64,000 nt of DNA, from the NCBI RefSeq assembly GCF_001468065.1, contig NZ_LNYZ01000038.1, positions 438 to 64,437 of the forward strand. The letters run 5' to 3'. The notes under the pieces were generated by a model, which was not told where the DNA came from, did not search any database, and saw nothing but the letters and a program-made list of their open reading frames with translations. This document shows, one piece after another, positions 16,204-25,160 of the stretch. The translations under genes and the position numbers were made by a program. Numbering within the stretch: position 1 is the stretch's first letter; every line of letters starts with the position of its first letter. This DNA is from Legionella steigerwaltii. GTDB taxonomy: Bacteria > Pseudomonadota > Gammaproteobacteria > Legionellales > Legionellaceae.

Positions 16204-16245
16204 AAGAAAAAATTGTTACTTTTTTCTTATCCTTGCACCTAGGTG
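16204..16245. terminator. AT-rich hairpin and CACCTAGGTG palindrome after tfuA
   Basis: AAGAAAAAA (16204-16212) pairs with TTTTTTCTT (16220-16228) across a seven-base loop, directly after tfuA; the stem is weak but U-rich. Eight bases on lies the perfect palindrome CACCTAGGTG (16236-16245), possibly an operator for the transfer region. The end of the cluster transcript here is likely but not certain. Confidence 0.4.
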
Positions 16246-16304
16246 AATGCACCTTCACTTAAATGATGGTTCAATAACCTTATCGCTCATCAAAATAATC
16301 CATT

Positions 16305-16490
16305 ATGAATGTAGAACAAGAAGTATTTGATATTTTAGAGAGTTGTATTTCCTGCTTGCAACAGGCGGCCCTAAACATAGGTGGCTTTGATTTTGATAAG
16401 AATGCACAAGCAGCAATATATGCTTATTCATTATTAAGAAGACAGCAGTTGTTTTTAATGTATCCGATTGAGAATGAAACAGTGCATTAA
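16305..16490 (+). CDS. Small 61-aa protein before the transfer operon
   Basis: A 61-residue acidic protein with a CISCLQQAA patch and a helical look. No domain is recognised and the ATG at 16305 lacks a clear ribosome binding site. It lies 114 bp after tfuA and 36 bp before the first secreted tra-region protein. It could be a transfer-region regulator or, less likely, the substrate peptide of the YcaO cluster. It has no obvious leader/core split. Confidence 0.45.
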   Translation: MNVEQEVFDILESCISCLQQAALNIGGFDFDKNAQAAIYAYSLLRRQQLFLMYPIENETVH

Positions 16491-16525
16491 CTGATAAAAA
16501 TAAGCCAATAGAAGAGGGGTACTTT

Positions 16526-16897
16526 ATGAACGCAATTAAAACACTCATGCTATCGATGACCTTCATGGTCGTAAGTGGAATTATTTATGCAGAGCCCACA
16601 ACACTGCCTGAAAATAACGTTAAGCTCAATCAGATACTTGCAGTTGATGCAGCAATGAATAAGGAACATGATGTCGAATATTTTAAACACGTTCTGACTG
16701 GTGGAGGACTTTATGCACTTGTTTTAGCCCTGAATACCGAGGTTCCTGACGTAGCCAAATCAGTTGAGTATGTGGCTTTGTTCAAAAAACTGGATTTAGC
16801 AAATCACCTACTGACGCAAATTTTAGTTGAACTTAAAAAGAACAACCACCTACTAAGTCAAAGCATGCTCGATAAAGGAGTAACCATGAATGGATAA
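16526..16897 (+). CDS. Exported protein at the head of the transfer operon
   Basis: A 123-aa protein with a signal peptide (TLMLSMTFMVVSGIIYAEP; likely cut after IYA). The mature part holds a hydrophobic stretch, GGGLYALVLALNTEVPDVAKS, and an amphipathic helix rich in Leu/Lys. GAGGGG precedes ATG 16526. The family is not recognised. Its place before the pilin gene suggests a periplasmic role in pilus or transfer function. The phrase LALNTEVPDVAKSVEYV resembles LALETELPEIAHAMQYM in TraH of this same operon, hinting at a shared element. Confidence 0.65.
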   Translation: MNAIKTLMLSMTFMVVSGIIYAEPTTLPENNVKLNQILAVDAAMNKEHDVEYFKHVLTGGGLYALVLALNTEVPDVAKSVEYVALFKKLDLANHLLTQILVELKKNNHLLSQSMLDKGVTMNG

Positions 16898-17003
16898 ACT
16901 CTCTTTATAAAACCACAAAAACACGATTCATTAAATAAAAAGAACAAAAAATGAGCACAAATTGGGGCTCAGGGGATTTTTTTAACCAAAAAAGGAGAAT
17001 GTG

Positions 17004-17315
17004 ATGAACTATAGAACAGCAATGAACGATTTGAGCATTAAAGGATATCTGTATGCCAGGCAACTGCTCCCTTTTTTAATGATTGGTTTGGCACTGTTGT
17101 GTTTGATGCCTGATACTTGTTTTGCTGCTGAGAATCGGCTTTCTGGATTAAAAGAGGAAGTAAAGGCAACCTTCGGAGCGGATTCAGATCTCCCTTATTT
17201 TCTTTTGTTAGCAGAAGGGCTTGCAGGGGCTTATGCCTACATCAAAACCAAAAATATCGCAGTCCTTGCGGGTGTTCCGGTATTGATGGTGTTTACTCAC
17301 TGGGCATTGAAATAA
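17004..17315 (+). CDS. traA: TraA-like conjugative pilin precursor
   Basis: A 103-aa prepilin. A long signal segment ends at TCFA|AENRL, leaving about 63 residues with two hydrophobic helices (LPYFLLLAEGLAGAYAYI and NIAVLAGVPVLMVFTHW) around a short basic loop, the F/VirB2 pilin pattern. It stands directly before traL, as in F. AAGGAG is followed by GTG at 17001 and ATG at 17004; the ATG has the better spacing. Its stop overlaps the traL start. Confidence 0.8.
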   Translation: MNYRTAMNDLSIKGYLYARQLLPFLMIGLALLCLMPDTCFAAENRLSGLKEEVKATFGADSDLPYFLLLAEGLAGAYAYIKTKNIAVLAGVPVLMVFTHWALK

Positions 17316-17605
17316 TGGCTCGCAATTACCAAACCTTTATGCTCTCTGATGAGCCCAAAATTGCGGGTATTCCTGTTACCACAGGCCTGCCCATTTTTTT
17401 ACTCACGGGAATTGGGCTTTTAACAGGACTTGCCTATCAGCTTTTTATGATAGGCGCAGCCCTAAGCGTTGCGATGCATGTCAAGTATGGCGGACTGCCT
17501 CTGCGGAGTCTGTTTGCCATCGTGTACTGGTCGCTGCCTCACCGGTTAACGTCCCTTTTATTTCGAGCTTTGCCCGATTCTGCCAACCGAATTTATATCA
17601 GGTGA
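17315..17605 (+). CDS. traL: TraL, conjugative pilus assembly membrane protein
   Basis: A 96-aa protein of the TraL family (VirB3-like). Near its start it has the family's DEPKIAGIPVTTGLPIFLLTG and then two membrane helices. F TraL is of similar size and acts in pilus assembly at the inner membrane beside the TraC ATPase. It overlaps the pilin stop by one base and precedes traE by four bases. Confidence 0.9.
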   Translation: MARNYQTFMLSDEPKIAGIPVTTGLPIFLLTGIGLLTGLAYQLFMIGAALSVAMHVKYGGLPLRSLFAIVYWSLPHRLTSLLFRALPDSANRIYIR

Positions 17606-17609
17606 TTTA

Positions 17610-18170
17610 ATGGATACTTCTTTTCGTGATAATGCGATTGCAAAAAACAGACTGTTATTCAAGCTGACGCTGATTTGGGCGCTATCGAGTACGTTTGCAG
17701 TTATTGTTCTTTGTGCCTTAAATTTTTATACCTTACTGCATAAGCAGGTTCACTGGCTTCCAGTGTGTACTGGTTCTGAGTTTAGCATTGGCGATAAAGG
17801 CTATTCACCCGAATACCTGAAAGAAATGACGCAGAAAGCAGCTGACTTACGCCTGACCTACAACCCTGAGACCATTGATGCACGCTACACCATGCTGTCT
17901 CATCTGATTCCAGCGAAATACCAGGAATCGTTTTCTAAACTATTGGATGCCGAGCGAAAAACAGTACATGACAAAAACGTAAGCTCCGTATTTTACGCTG
18001 AAAAAGTATCGGTGGATGTCACTAAAAACCAAGGCCAAATCGAAGGGCAGTTGTATCGCACAAGCCATGGACTTCAATTAAAGCCACAACACAAAATGTA
18101 TCGAGTTCAGTTTTCACATCAATCAGGCCTTTTAAATCTTGTGTCCATTCAGGAGATACACCATGACTAA
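17610..18170 (+). CDS. traE: TraE, VirB5/VirB8-position assembly protein
   Basis: A 186-aa bitopic protein: one N-terminal membrane helix (about 18-42) and a periplasmic domain with RLTYNPETIDARYTMLSHLIPAKY and a C-terminal VQFSHQSGLLNLVSI. The size and order (L-E-K-B) are those of F TraE, a scaffold for the inner membrane part of the transfer channel. Its end overlaps traK by eight bases. Confidence 0.9.
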   Translation: MDTSFRDNAIAKNRLLFKLTLIWALSSTFAVIVLCALNFYTLLHKQVHWLPVCTGSEFSIGDKGYSPEYLKEMTQKAADLRLTYNPETIDARYTMLSHLIPAKYQESFSKLLDAERKTVHDKNVSSVFYAEKVSVDVTKNQGQIEGQLYRTSHGLQLKPQHKMYRVQFSHQSGLLNLVSIQEIHHD

Positions 18171-18897
18171 CTCAATTTATGATAAAGCTAAAAAAACCAT
18201 TTTTCTTATAAGTTGTTTGTGCTCAGGAATTGTTGGTGCAAGCACAGCTCCTTCGATCATCGCTTTTGAAGAAGGAGAGCAGTTTAATCTGACCTTATCG
18301 AGTATTAACTTTAATCGTGTGTTTGTTGAAGGGGAATCGATCACTAAATTAAGTTACCCAGAGCATGCTATTACAGTAGATAAAAGTGAGATGGATAATC
18401 CAGAAAGCACGGATTCTTCGGTGTATATAAAGCCCAATTTTCAAGTTCCCATTACCCTGTTCCTAACTACAGATAAAGGACATCACGTATCACTTACCTT
18501 GACACCTGATGAATCGGTTGGAAAAACCTTAAGACTTGTGCCTCGCGCTCAAACAAAATTGCAATTTGTGAAACTGGATACCCCTGATGCCAGCGAAGTA
18601 GATGAGGCAATCGCTGCCATGAAAGCAGGGGAGACTCCCAAAGAATTTAATGAGAAACGGGTTATTCCAAGTCCTTTTTACATTAAAAAAAACATTAGGG
18701 TAACTCTTGAAAAGCAATATCAGGGTAAGCGTTTCACGGGCTATGTCTATCGGTTAGAAAATACATCAAATCATGAACTAGCGCTTACAACAGCCTTATT
18801 TGCCCATAAGGATGCAGAGTCCCTGTCATTAAGTGATGAGGCACTCCCACCTAAAAAAATCGCTTATTTATACGGGTTATACAGCAATCAGGGATAA
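18163..18897 (+). CDS. traK: TraK, secretin-like (VirB9-type) outer complex protein
   Basis: A 244-aa secreted protein. The signal peptide (about 10-30, IFLISCLCSGIVGAS) is followed by beta-rich sequence and a C-terminal module, KQYQGKRFTGYVYRLENTSNHEL, typical of TraK. With TraV and TraB it forms the outer membrane core. ATG 18163 with AGGAGA upstream is the true start; a longer frame reaches back only into traE. Confidence 0.9.
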   Translation: MTNSIYDKAKKTIFLISCLCSGIVGASTAPSIIAFEEGEQFNLTLSSINFNRVFVEGESITKLSYPEHAITVDKSEMDNPESTDSSVYIKPNFQVPITLFLTTDKGHHVSLTLTPDESVGKTLRLVPRAQTKLQFVKLDTPDASEVDEAIAAMKAGETPKEFNEKRVIPSPFYIKKNIRVTLEKQYQGKRFTGYVYRLENTSNHELALTTALFAHKDAESLSLSDEALPPKKIAYLYGLYSNQG

Positions 18898-18937
18898 ACC
18901 AGGAGCTGCTTAAAATGAGTTGGAAGGAGAGTAGGTA

Positions 18938-20404
18938 ATGTTTAAAAAAATAAAACAATGGTTGACGCTAAAGCCTCAAAACGCCAATAAGCTCGCTAAA
19001 AAGGAACAATTGAAGCATGCAGCCATTCTATTACTGGTGGGTGGCGCATCCTATGGATTTTATTGTTACTCCTCAGCTGAGAAAAAAAAGCCAATCCACC
19101 AGGAAGAAGCTTCGTTCGAGAGTATTTTTGAAAGTACTTTTAACCAGGGCAGTGACGAAGCACTCCTTCTGCAACAGCAGCAACAAATTGATTCTTTAAA
19201 AGAGTTAGTGGCAGAACATCATAAAAAACAGCAGGAAGCAGCACCTGTGAACACAGAAAATTCGGAAACAAAAGCCTTGATGCAGGCTATGAAAGAGCAG
19301 CTTGCACACCTTGAAGAAGAAAATAAAAAAATGAACGAACAATTACAGGTTGCACTGGTTTCTAGCCGCCAGGCAAGCCTGGTCACCGTTAGGCCGCCAA
19401 CTCGTGAAGAGATGGAAGCACAGCAAAAGAAAAAGCATCAGGCAGAGCGCGAACTGCTGGCAAAATCAGGACTGGAAACAGTGCAATTTAACAACCGGAA
19501 GAAAAGAAACAAGGAAGTACGAACCGCTAAAAATTACGTTTGGGCGGGAACCTTTGTTGAAGGGGTGTTGCTGACTGGGGTTTTAGGTGATGCAGGAATA
19601 AACGGCTCAAAAAATATGGGAACTGCTTTAATCCGCCTTACCAGCGGAGGAATCATGCCCAACAACCAGCATTCTCATTTGGAAGACTGTGTCGCACTGG
19701 TATCCACTTATGGTGATTTATCAGGAAGTTCCGTGGTGATGCATTTAGAAACACTGTCTTGCGCAGGAAACAACATCAATTTTGAACAAAAGGCCTACGG
19801 CTCTGTATTTGATTTGGATGCCATGCAGGATTTACGCGGAACTTCCATTTTAAAAACAAAACCTCTGTTAACCTATTCGGCAGCGGCAGGCATGCTGGCA
19901 GGATTTGGTGATGGTTTAAAGAATTTAAATACCGCTCAAACAATCAATCCAGGGGCTGGCACCATTACGACCTATGGGCAGGCATCAACCCTTGCTCAAT
20001 CGGCTGCTGGTGGTGCGCTTAGTAATCCTGCCAATCGTATTTCAGATTATGTAATGCGCATTGCCGATATTTACCATCCACTGGTTGTGGCACGTGCGGG
20101 TCGTCGTGTTTCAGTTTTATTTACTAAAGGCTTTTGGATAGACAAAGAACATCAGGTGTATGAGTCAGGACGAGCCATCAATGAAGGACGTGCCCAAAAC
20201 GAGTCTGGGGTTACAACCACTGTAAGCCGTGCCTATGAATTAAATACACACCCAGTGAATGGCGCTTCATTGATGCAGTTCAATAATCAAGAGCCCATGG
20301 TTCAAACCGTTAATCCTGTTGAGAATCCACTATTAAATCAACCAGGACAACCCACTACCCCATTATTTTCAACCGTACAAAATGAGGAGCCACTTCATGA
20401 TTAA
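18938..20404 (+). CDS. traB: TraB, VirB10-type channel protein
   Basis: A 488-aa envelope-spanning protein. A membrane helix near residues 27-47 is followed by a long coiled-coil, Gln-rich region (60-160) and the VirB10-like beta domain from about 190 (YVWAGTFVEGVLLTGVLGDAGING, GGIMPNNQHSHLEDCVALVSTYGDLSGS). It links inner and outer membrane parts of the transfer channel. A good GGAAGGAG precedes ATG 18938. The C-terminal ~90 residues are Asn/Pro-rich. Confidence 0.93.
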   Translation: MFKKIKQWLTLKPQNANKLAKKEQLKHAAILLLVGGASYGFYCYSSAEKKKPIHQEEASFESIFESTFNQGSDEALLLQQQQQIDSLKELVAEHHKKQQEAAPVNTENSETKALMQAMKEQLAHLEEENKKMNEQLQVALVSSRQASLVTVRPPTREEMEAQQKKKHQAERELLAKSGLETVQFNNRKKRNKEVRTAKNYVWAGTFVEGVLLTGVLGDAGINGSKNMGTALIRLTSGGIMPNNQHSHLEDCVALVSTYGDLSGSSVVMHLETLSCAGNNINFEQKAYGSVFDLDAMQDLRGTSILKTKPLLTYSAAAGMLAGFGDGLKNLNTAQTINPGAGTITTYGQASTLAQSAAGGALSNPANRISDYVMRIADIYHPLVVARAGRRVSVLFTKGFWIDKEHQVYESGRAINEGRAQNESGVTTTVSRAYELNTHPVNGASLMQFNNQEPMVQTVNPVENPLLNQPGQPTTPLFSTVQNEEPLHD

Positions 20405-20624
20405 ACCTCTATTTTTATTGAGTACCCTTTTCTTAGTGTCGCAGTTATCTGCCTGCTCCAAATCCATCCTGGACAACGAGGATGCCAGATGCCCCTTTGC
20501 TGACAGGGGTGGTTGTCAAAGCATGGAGATGGTGAATCGCATGGTACAGGAAAAACGCTACACACCCGATGGTCAATTCGTGCAGCAAGCAAAAAGCCAG
20601 GTTCTTTATTCAGGTTATAAGTAG
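20397..20624 (+). CDS. traV: TraV-like outer membrane lipoprotein
   Basis: A 75-aa lipoprotein with lipobox LSAC (Cys about residue 20) followed by short Cys-containing sequence (CPFADRGGCQSM). TraV anchors the TraK/TraB core to the outer membrane, and the position between traB and traC is conserved. It is shorter than F TraV (171 aa), so only the lipoprotein part is kept. The start lies inside the end of traB, with GGAG ahead. Confidence 0.8.
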   Translation: MIKPLFLLSTLFLVSQLSACSKSILDNEDARCPFADRGGCQSMEMVNRMVQEKRYTPDGQFVQQAKSQVLYSGYK

Positions 20625-20652
20625 GCGCTGACCAGTTCACAGGAGAGAAGCC

Positions 20653-23202
20653 ATGTTTACAAACGCTATAGAATGGGTCCAAGATACTTATGAGTTGCTA
20701 AAGGAGACCTGGAATGACAAAGGGCTAACGGGCAATGATCTCGATTTTGACCTCAAGACACATCAATATCCTTCGTTTACTGAAAAAATACTGCCTTATC
20801 AATATTTTGATGAGGAATCGAAGCTATTTTTTAACGAATACAACGCAGGATTAATTTATCGCATTATTCCTTTAACAGGTGCGAATGAACACATAGCGGA
20901 ACAACTGGATACGCTGCTTCAATCTAAAGTGTCGCATGAGTTCACCTTGCAGTTGATTTGCGTCAAACACAATCAAGTTGGGAATGATATTGAAGCGTTT
21001 ACTTCCCAGTTTGCAAAAAGCGAATTTGAAAATTTAAGCCTGTTAGGAGATAACCTTAAGGCCTTTTATCAAAAAGCCGCCATCCATGGTTTTAAAACCA
21101 ACACGATGCTTTCACCGCGATTAACGCATACAGATTGCTATATCGTTATTGATAAAATCAAAAAAGAATCCGAGAGTGATTTAAAAGCCTGTTTTGGCCA
21201 GTTTCGCGTTTCGTTTGAAGCATCCTTAAGTGCTGCAAAAATTGGATTCAAGCAAGCGGATGCAACTGATTTTTTGCATTTGCTTCACTTTTATCTGGAT
21301 AATTGCCCTGATGTCATTACTCCACGCCCTGTGATTTATGATAAAACCAAATTACTCAAAGAGCAGGCACTGTCTCATGACTTTGATATTGAATTTAAAA
21401 ATAATGAAGTAGTGATTAAAGGGGTTAATGAATCTGGGCGTGCTTATGAAACAGCAGTATCTGTTCTGACCATTGATCGCCTGCCTCGCCAGTATTGTTT
21501 ATGGGAGAACATTAATAATACCAGCAATATTTTTCATCCTGATAAAAGAATATCCTGCAATCACATCATCTCGGTCATCTATCTGGTCGAAGAGCAAGGA
21601 CGCGCTCAGGGTAGGGCGAATCGTAAAACCCGTGATTTGGATAAAAAATCTAAAAGTGATTACGCATTAAATGTGGCGGGAACGGAGGAGCAAGCACGGG
21701 TATGGCGTACCTTTCGTGATGATTTATCCTCACAAAAGACTCGCTCTGTAAAGATGCTTTATAACGTGGTTCTTTTTTCAAGACCTCATGAGAAAGAGCG
21801 TGATGTAGAAGCTGCTCGCACAGTATTTGCGTTTAATGACATTAAACTGGCATTGTGTAAACGCATGCAATGTCCCTATTTTTTAGTCTCGATGCCGTTT
21901 TTTTTCACAGGAAATCTGGTTAAGGATTTTTCTCTTCCCACAATGATGTGGCCAATTTCTTCATGGAATGCAACTCAATACATGCCCATTCTTTCTGACT
22001 GGCGCGGAGTAGGTAAGGGTATCTTGTTGCCTACCATGCGCGATCAATTTGCCTGCATCGATCCTTTCTCTGGTGTATTTGGCAGCAATTACAACATGGC
22101 TGTCACCGGAACCTCGGGCGGTGGAAAAAGCTTTTTTATTCAGATGCTGATGCTCAATATCCTGTTTAATGGCGGAGATATTTTCATTATTGATGTAGGT
22201 GGGAGCTATAGAAAACTGTGTGAGGCGCTCGGTGGGACTTATCTTGAGTACAGCAATTTGGCGATGAATCCCTTTACCCATGTAACGGACATTTTACGGG
22301 AGATTGATGACATTATTGCCTTGTTTGAATTATTAACCTGCCCAACCAGCGGTGCTACAGATGACGACCGAGGCACTTTAAGAGAAGCCATTTTAACCGC
22401 TTTTGGGACAACTCAGAATCAAACGCGCATTGATGAGGTTGCAGGAGTCTTATTGTCATTGTACGAGCACGACCGCGAAACCTATCCTACAGCGCGCATT
22501 TTGTCTAAGAACCTCCAGCGTTACTGTTCTGCCTCAGAGCATGGCAAAGCGTTTAATGAACCCTCTCAGCTATCACCTGATGCCCGTATGATTGTAGTGG
22601 ACTTGAAGGAAATTGAGGACAATCAAAGTATTCGCGCCCCGGTTCTTCTGTCCGTTATTTCCCAGTTTCAAAGACGTATGTTCAACTCAGACAGAAATAA
22701 ACAAAAGATGTGCATCATTGATGAAGCCTGGTCATTTTTTACAGGAGATTCAATTGCGGTGAACTTTATTACCAAAGGCTTTCGTACTGGTCGGCGACAT
22801 AAAGCATCATTTGTCACGATTACTCAGGGGATTGAGGATTATTTCGAATTTTCAGAAGCGCGAGCTGCCTGGGAAAATTCCGCATTAAAGCTTGTTTTTT
22901 TACAAGAGGAATCACCGCTTTTAGAACATCAAAAAAAGCATGAGACTTTTTCAGACTACGAGATGACTATTCTCAAATCATTCCCGATAGCGAAAGAAGC
23001 GGGTTTTTCTCAAGTCTTGCTGCGTGCTAATGGTATTTCCTCCTTTCATCGCTTGTTTGTTGATCCGTTTACTCGCGTGCTTTTATCTTCCGATGGTGAT
23101 GATTATCAGGCAGTCATTAATTATGTGGCACAGGGACTGTTATTTCTTGATGCCGTATCGCAAGTGGCAAAGGAGCATTATGGGAGGGCTTATGCAGCTT
23201 AA
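20653..23202 (+). CDS. traC: TraC, VirB4-type ATPase of pilus assembly
   Basis: An 849-aa ATPase. The N-terminal half is a VirB4-like domain (LYRIIPLTGANEHI). The nucleotide domain has Walker A GTSGGGKSFFIQ near residue 485 and Walker B MCIIDEAWSFF near 690, followed by GFRTGRRHKASFVTITQG and the C-terminal LRANGISSFHRLFVDPFTRVL. It powers pilus assembly at the inner membrane. AGGAGAG precedes ATG 20653. Confidence 0.95.
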   Translation: MFTNAIEWVQDTYELLKETWNDKGLTGNDLDFDLKTHQYPSFTEKILPYQYFDEESKLFFNEYNAGLIYRIIPLTGANEHIAEQLDTLLQSKVSHEFTLQLICVKHNQVGNDIEAFTSQFAKSEFENLSLLGDNLKAFYQKAAIHGFKTNTMLSPRLTHTDCYIVIDKIKKESESDLKACFGQFRVSFEASLSAAKIGFKQADATDFLHLLHFYLDNCPDVITPRPVIYDKTKLLKEQALSHDFDIEFKNNEVVIKGVNESGRAYETAVSVLTIDRLPRQYCLWENINNTSNIFHPDKRISCNHIISVIYLVEEQGRAQGRANRKTRDLDKKSKSDYALNVAGTEEQARVWRTFRDDLSSQKTRSVKMLYNVVLFSRPHEKERDVEAARTVFAFNDIKLALCKRMQCPYFLVSMPFFFTGNLVKDFSLPTMMWPISSWNATQYMPILSDWRGVGKGILLPTMRDQFACIDPFSGVFGSNYNMAVTGTSGGGKSFFIQMLMLNILFNGGDIFIIDVGGSYRKLCEALGGTYLEYSNLAMNPFTHVTDILREIDDIIALFELLTCPTSGATDDDRGTLREAILTAFGTTQNQTRIDEVAGVLLSLYEHDRETYPTARILSKNLQRYCSASEHGKAFNEPSQLSPDARMIVVDLKEIEDNQSIRAPVLLSVISQFQRRMFNSDRNKQKMCIIDEAWSFFTGDSIAVNFITKGFRTGRRHKASFVTITQGIEDYFEFSEARAAWENSALKLVFLQEESPLLEHQKKHETFSDYEMTILKSFPIAKEAGFSQVLLRANGISSFHRLFVDPFTRVLLSSDGDDYQAVINYVAQGLLFLDAVSQVAKEHYGRAYAA

Positions 23203-23557
23203 CCGATTCAAAACCATGCACTGGGTCTTTGCAGGAATTGGCGGATTAATTGGAATCCTGGCGGGTATTTGGGTGATGTGGCCTAAGTCTTTACCTCTTT
23301 TGGTGGTTGACATGAATCGTGCCATTGAAGCGCCTTCGGTAATGCTTGCTCGCTCCAAACTGACTCATGAAGAACAATTAAAAATAATGGAGCGCTTTTC
23401 ACGCACCCTCCCAGAAGTCATCAAGGATTATGGGGCGTCACATCAGGTAACCCTTGTGAGTGCGTCCGTATTGTCGAGTTTTAAACCGTCCCATGTGGAT
23501 GTGACGGATGAGCTTATTGCCTTGACCATAACAAGGATAAAACATGAAGCGCGCTAG
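23192..23557 (+). CDS. trbI: TrbI, F-type transfer protein
   Basis: A 121-aa bitopic protein: a membrane helix near residues 12-32 and a periplasmic part with LLVVDMNRAIEAPS and HQVTLVSASVLSS, as in F-type TrbI. F TrbI influences pilus extension or retraction. ATG 23192 with GGGAGG is the start; the longer frame upstream is a shadow of traC. It overlaps traC and traW. Confidence 0.85.
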   Translation: MQLNRFKTMHWVFAGIGGLIGILAGIWVMWPKSLPLLVVDMNRAIEAPSVMLARSKLTHEEQLKIMERFSRTLPEVIKDYGASHQVTLVSASVLSSFKPSHVDVTDELIALTITRIKHEAR

Positions 23558-24179
23558 TAAACGATTTTTTCTCCTTATTCTATGTTTTTTCTGTCTATTA
23601 GAACCTGTGGGTCATGCAAAAAATATAGGTCATTATGGTCAGACATTCCCTGTCAATGAAGAGGATATAAGGAAAGTCATTATGAACAAACTCTATGCAT
23701 TGCAGCAAAGCGGTGATTTAGAGCATGTTCAACGCGATTTAGAGCAGAAAGCCGCACGTCAAGCGATGAGGCCAAACCCTTTAGCATTGAGCACGACTCG
23801 CAAGCCTAAGACGTTTCGCATTTCACCGGCAGTGACTGTATCTCATGATGTCTGGACACCTGATGGACATTTAATTGCAAAAGCAGGAACTCGGATCAAT
23901 CCATTTGAGCGTGTTCACTTCCTTAAAACCCTGATTTTTTTTAATGCAGATGATGCAGGACAGGTTGCCTGGGTTAAAAAACATTACACCGACTTTAAGC
24001 ACGTTAAATTTATTTTGACCGGTGGGGATGTTCGAGTTGCTGCAGAGCTTTTTGGTCGAATTTATTTTGATGTGAACGGCATCATTTCATCCAAGCTTCA
24101 CCTTCAACACGTTCCAAGCATAGTCAGCCAGGAAGGTCTTGATTGGCAGGTTAAAGAAATTGGAGTGAACGATGAATAA
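23544..24179 (+). CDS. traW: TraW, periplasmic pilus assembly protein
   Basis: A 211-aa exported protein (signal peptide ending near VGHA). The C-terminal half is TraW-like: AGTRINPFERVHFLKTLIFFNADD, QVAWVKKHY, and YFDVNGIISSKLHLQHVPSIVSQEG. It works with TraU, TrbC and TraF in the periplasm. It overlaps traU by eight bases. Confidence 0.92.
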   Translation: MKRASKRFFLLILCFFCLLEPVGHAKNIGHYGQTFPVNEEDIRKVIMNKLYALQQSGDLEHVQRDLEQKAARQAMRPNPLALSTTRKPKTFRISPAVTVSHDVWTPDGHLIAKAGTRINPFERVHFLKTLIFFNADDAGQVAWVKKHYTDFKHVKFILTGGDVRVAAELFGRIYFDVNGIISSKLHLQHVPSIVSQEGLDWQVKEIGVNDE

Positions 24180-25149
24180 ACGATTCTTCTATTCGATTAT
24201 TGTGGGCTTATTCTTCATAGGTTCACTGCAGGCATCACAATGTAAGGGGCATTTTGTCAATCCTATAACCGACATTTGCTGGGATTGTTTGTTCCCATTA
24301 ACCATTGGCTCCTCCGAAGTGGTAAAGAGCCAATATCCTGATACGAAAAACCCTGGCAACCCTATCTGCTCCTGCCCAAACAAATTACAACTTTTAGGAG
24401 TTACTATAGGTTATTGGGAACCCTTTGCGTTAGTGGATGTGACACGAAAGCCTTATTGCATGGTGAATCTTGGGGTGCAATTGCACATTAAAGATCAGGG
24501 GCTGGGTGGTTCACAAATGCCTGATACCGATGGGCGGGGCGCATTTTATTACGTGCATTGGTACAAATACCCACTGATGTATTGGCTGCAGGTACTCACT
24601 TCCATCGGCTGTATGGAGACAGAAGATTTCGATGTGATGTATTTGAGTGAACTTGATCCAACATGGAATGACTCTGAGTTTGCTTTTGTTCTTAATCCTG
24701 AGGCCACTTTATTTACCACACCGCCAGTGCGTGCGTCTTGTGCTGCAGATGCAACCAAAGCATTCGCAGGGACGGCCATGGATTCTTTATTCTGGTGCAT
24801 GGGCGCTCAAGGTTCCACCTATCCTCTCAATGGTTTTGTTGCCAATCAGGCAAGTCCCATTAGTGCCGCAACACTTCTGACAGAACGCACCGACTTTAAG
24901 CTTCATCGCCTTGGAGCAATTAAAGATTCCGTTGGTAAAGATTGGCCTGCTCTTTGTAGCACCTATCGCTCTTCCATTTTACCTAAAAGCCGGTATCGCT
25001 ACCAATTAGTCAATACATTGCCTGATGCAAAACGCTGCCAGCCCTTTGGCCGTTCAGTCATTACCTGGGAAGCCGGACATACCTATCCTGGGGATGGGGA
25101 TAATTTTGGTTTCATGATTTGGCGCAAGAGAAATTGTTGCTTTTTATAA
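24172..25149 (+). CDS. traU: TraU, periplasmic mating-channel protein
   Basis: A 325-aa secreted, Cys-rich protein close to F TraU in size (330). It opens with a signal peptide and then the family block CKGHFVNPITDICWDCLFPLTIG. Further blocks are CPNKLQLLGVTIGYWEP, MYWLQVLTSIGCM and the C-terminal KRNCCFL. F TraU is needed for DNA transfer more than for pilus growth. The many Cys suggest disulfides made by the thioredoxin-like proteins of this operon. Confidence 0.94.
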   Translation: MNKRFFYSIIVGLFFIGSLQASQCKGHFVNPITDICWDCLFPLTIGSSEVVKSQYPDTKNPGNPICSCPNKLQLLGVTIGYWEPFALVDVTRKPYCMVNLGVQLHIKDQGLGGSQMPDTDGRGAFYYVHWYKYPLMYWLQVLTSIGCMETEDFDVMYLSELDPTWNDSEFAFVLNPEATLFTTPPVRASCAADATKAFAGTAMDSLFWCMGAQGSTYPLNGFVANQASPISAATLLTERTDFKLHRLGAIKDSVGKDWPALCSTYRSSILPKSRYRYQLVNTLPDAKRCQPFGRSVITWEAGHTYPGDGDNFGFMIWRKRNCCFL

Positions 25150-25160
25150 GGAGGCCTTTC

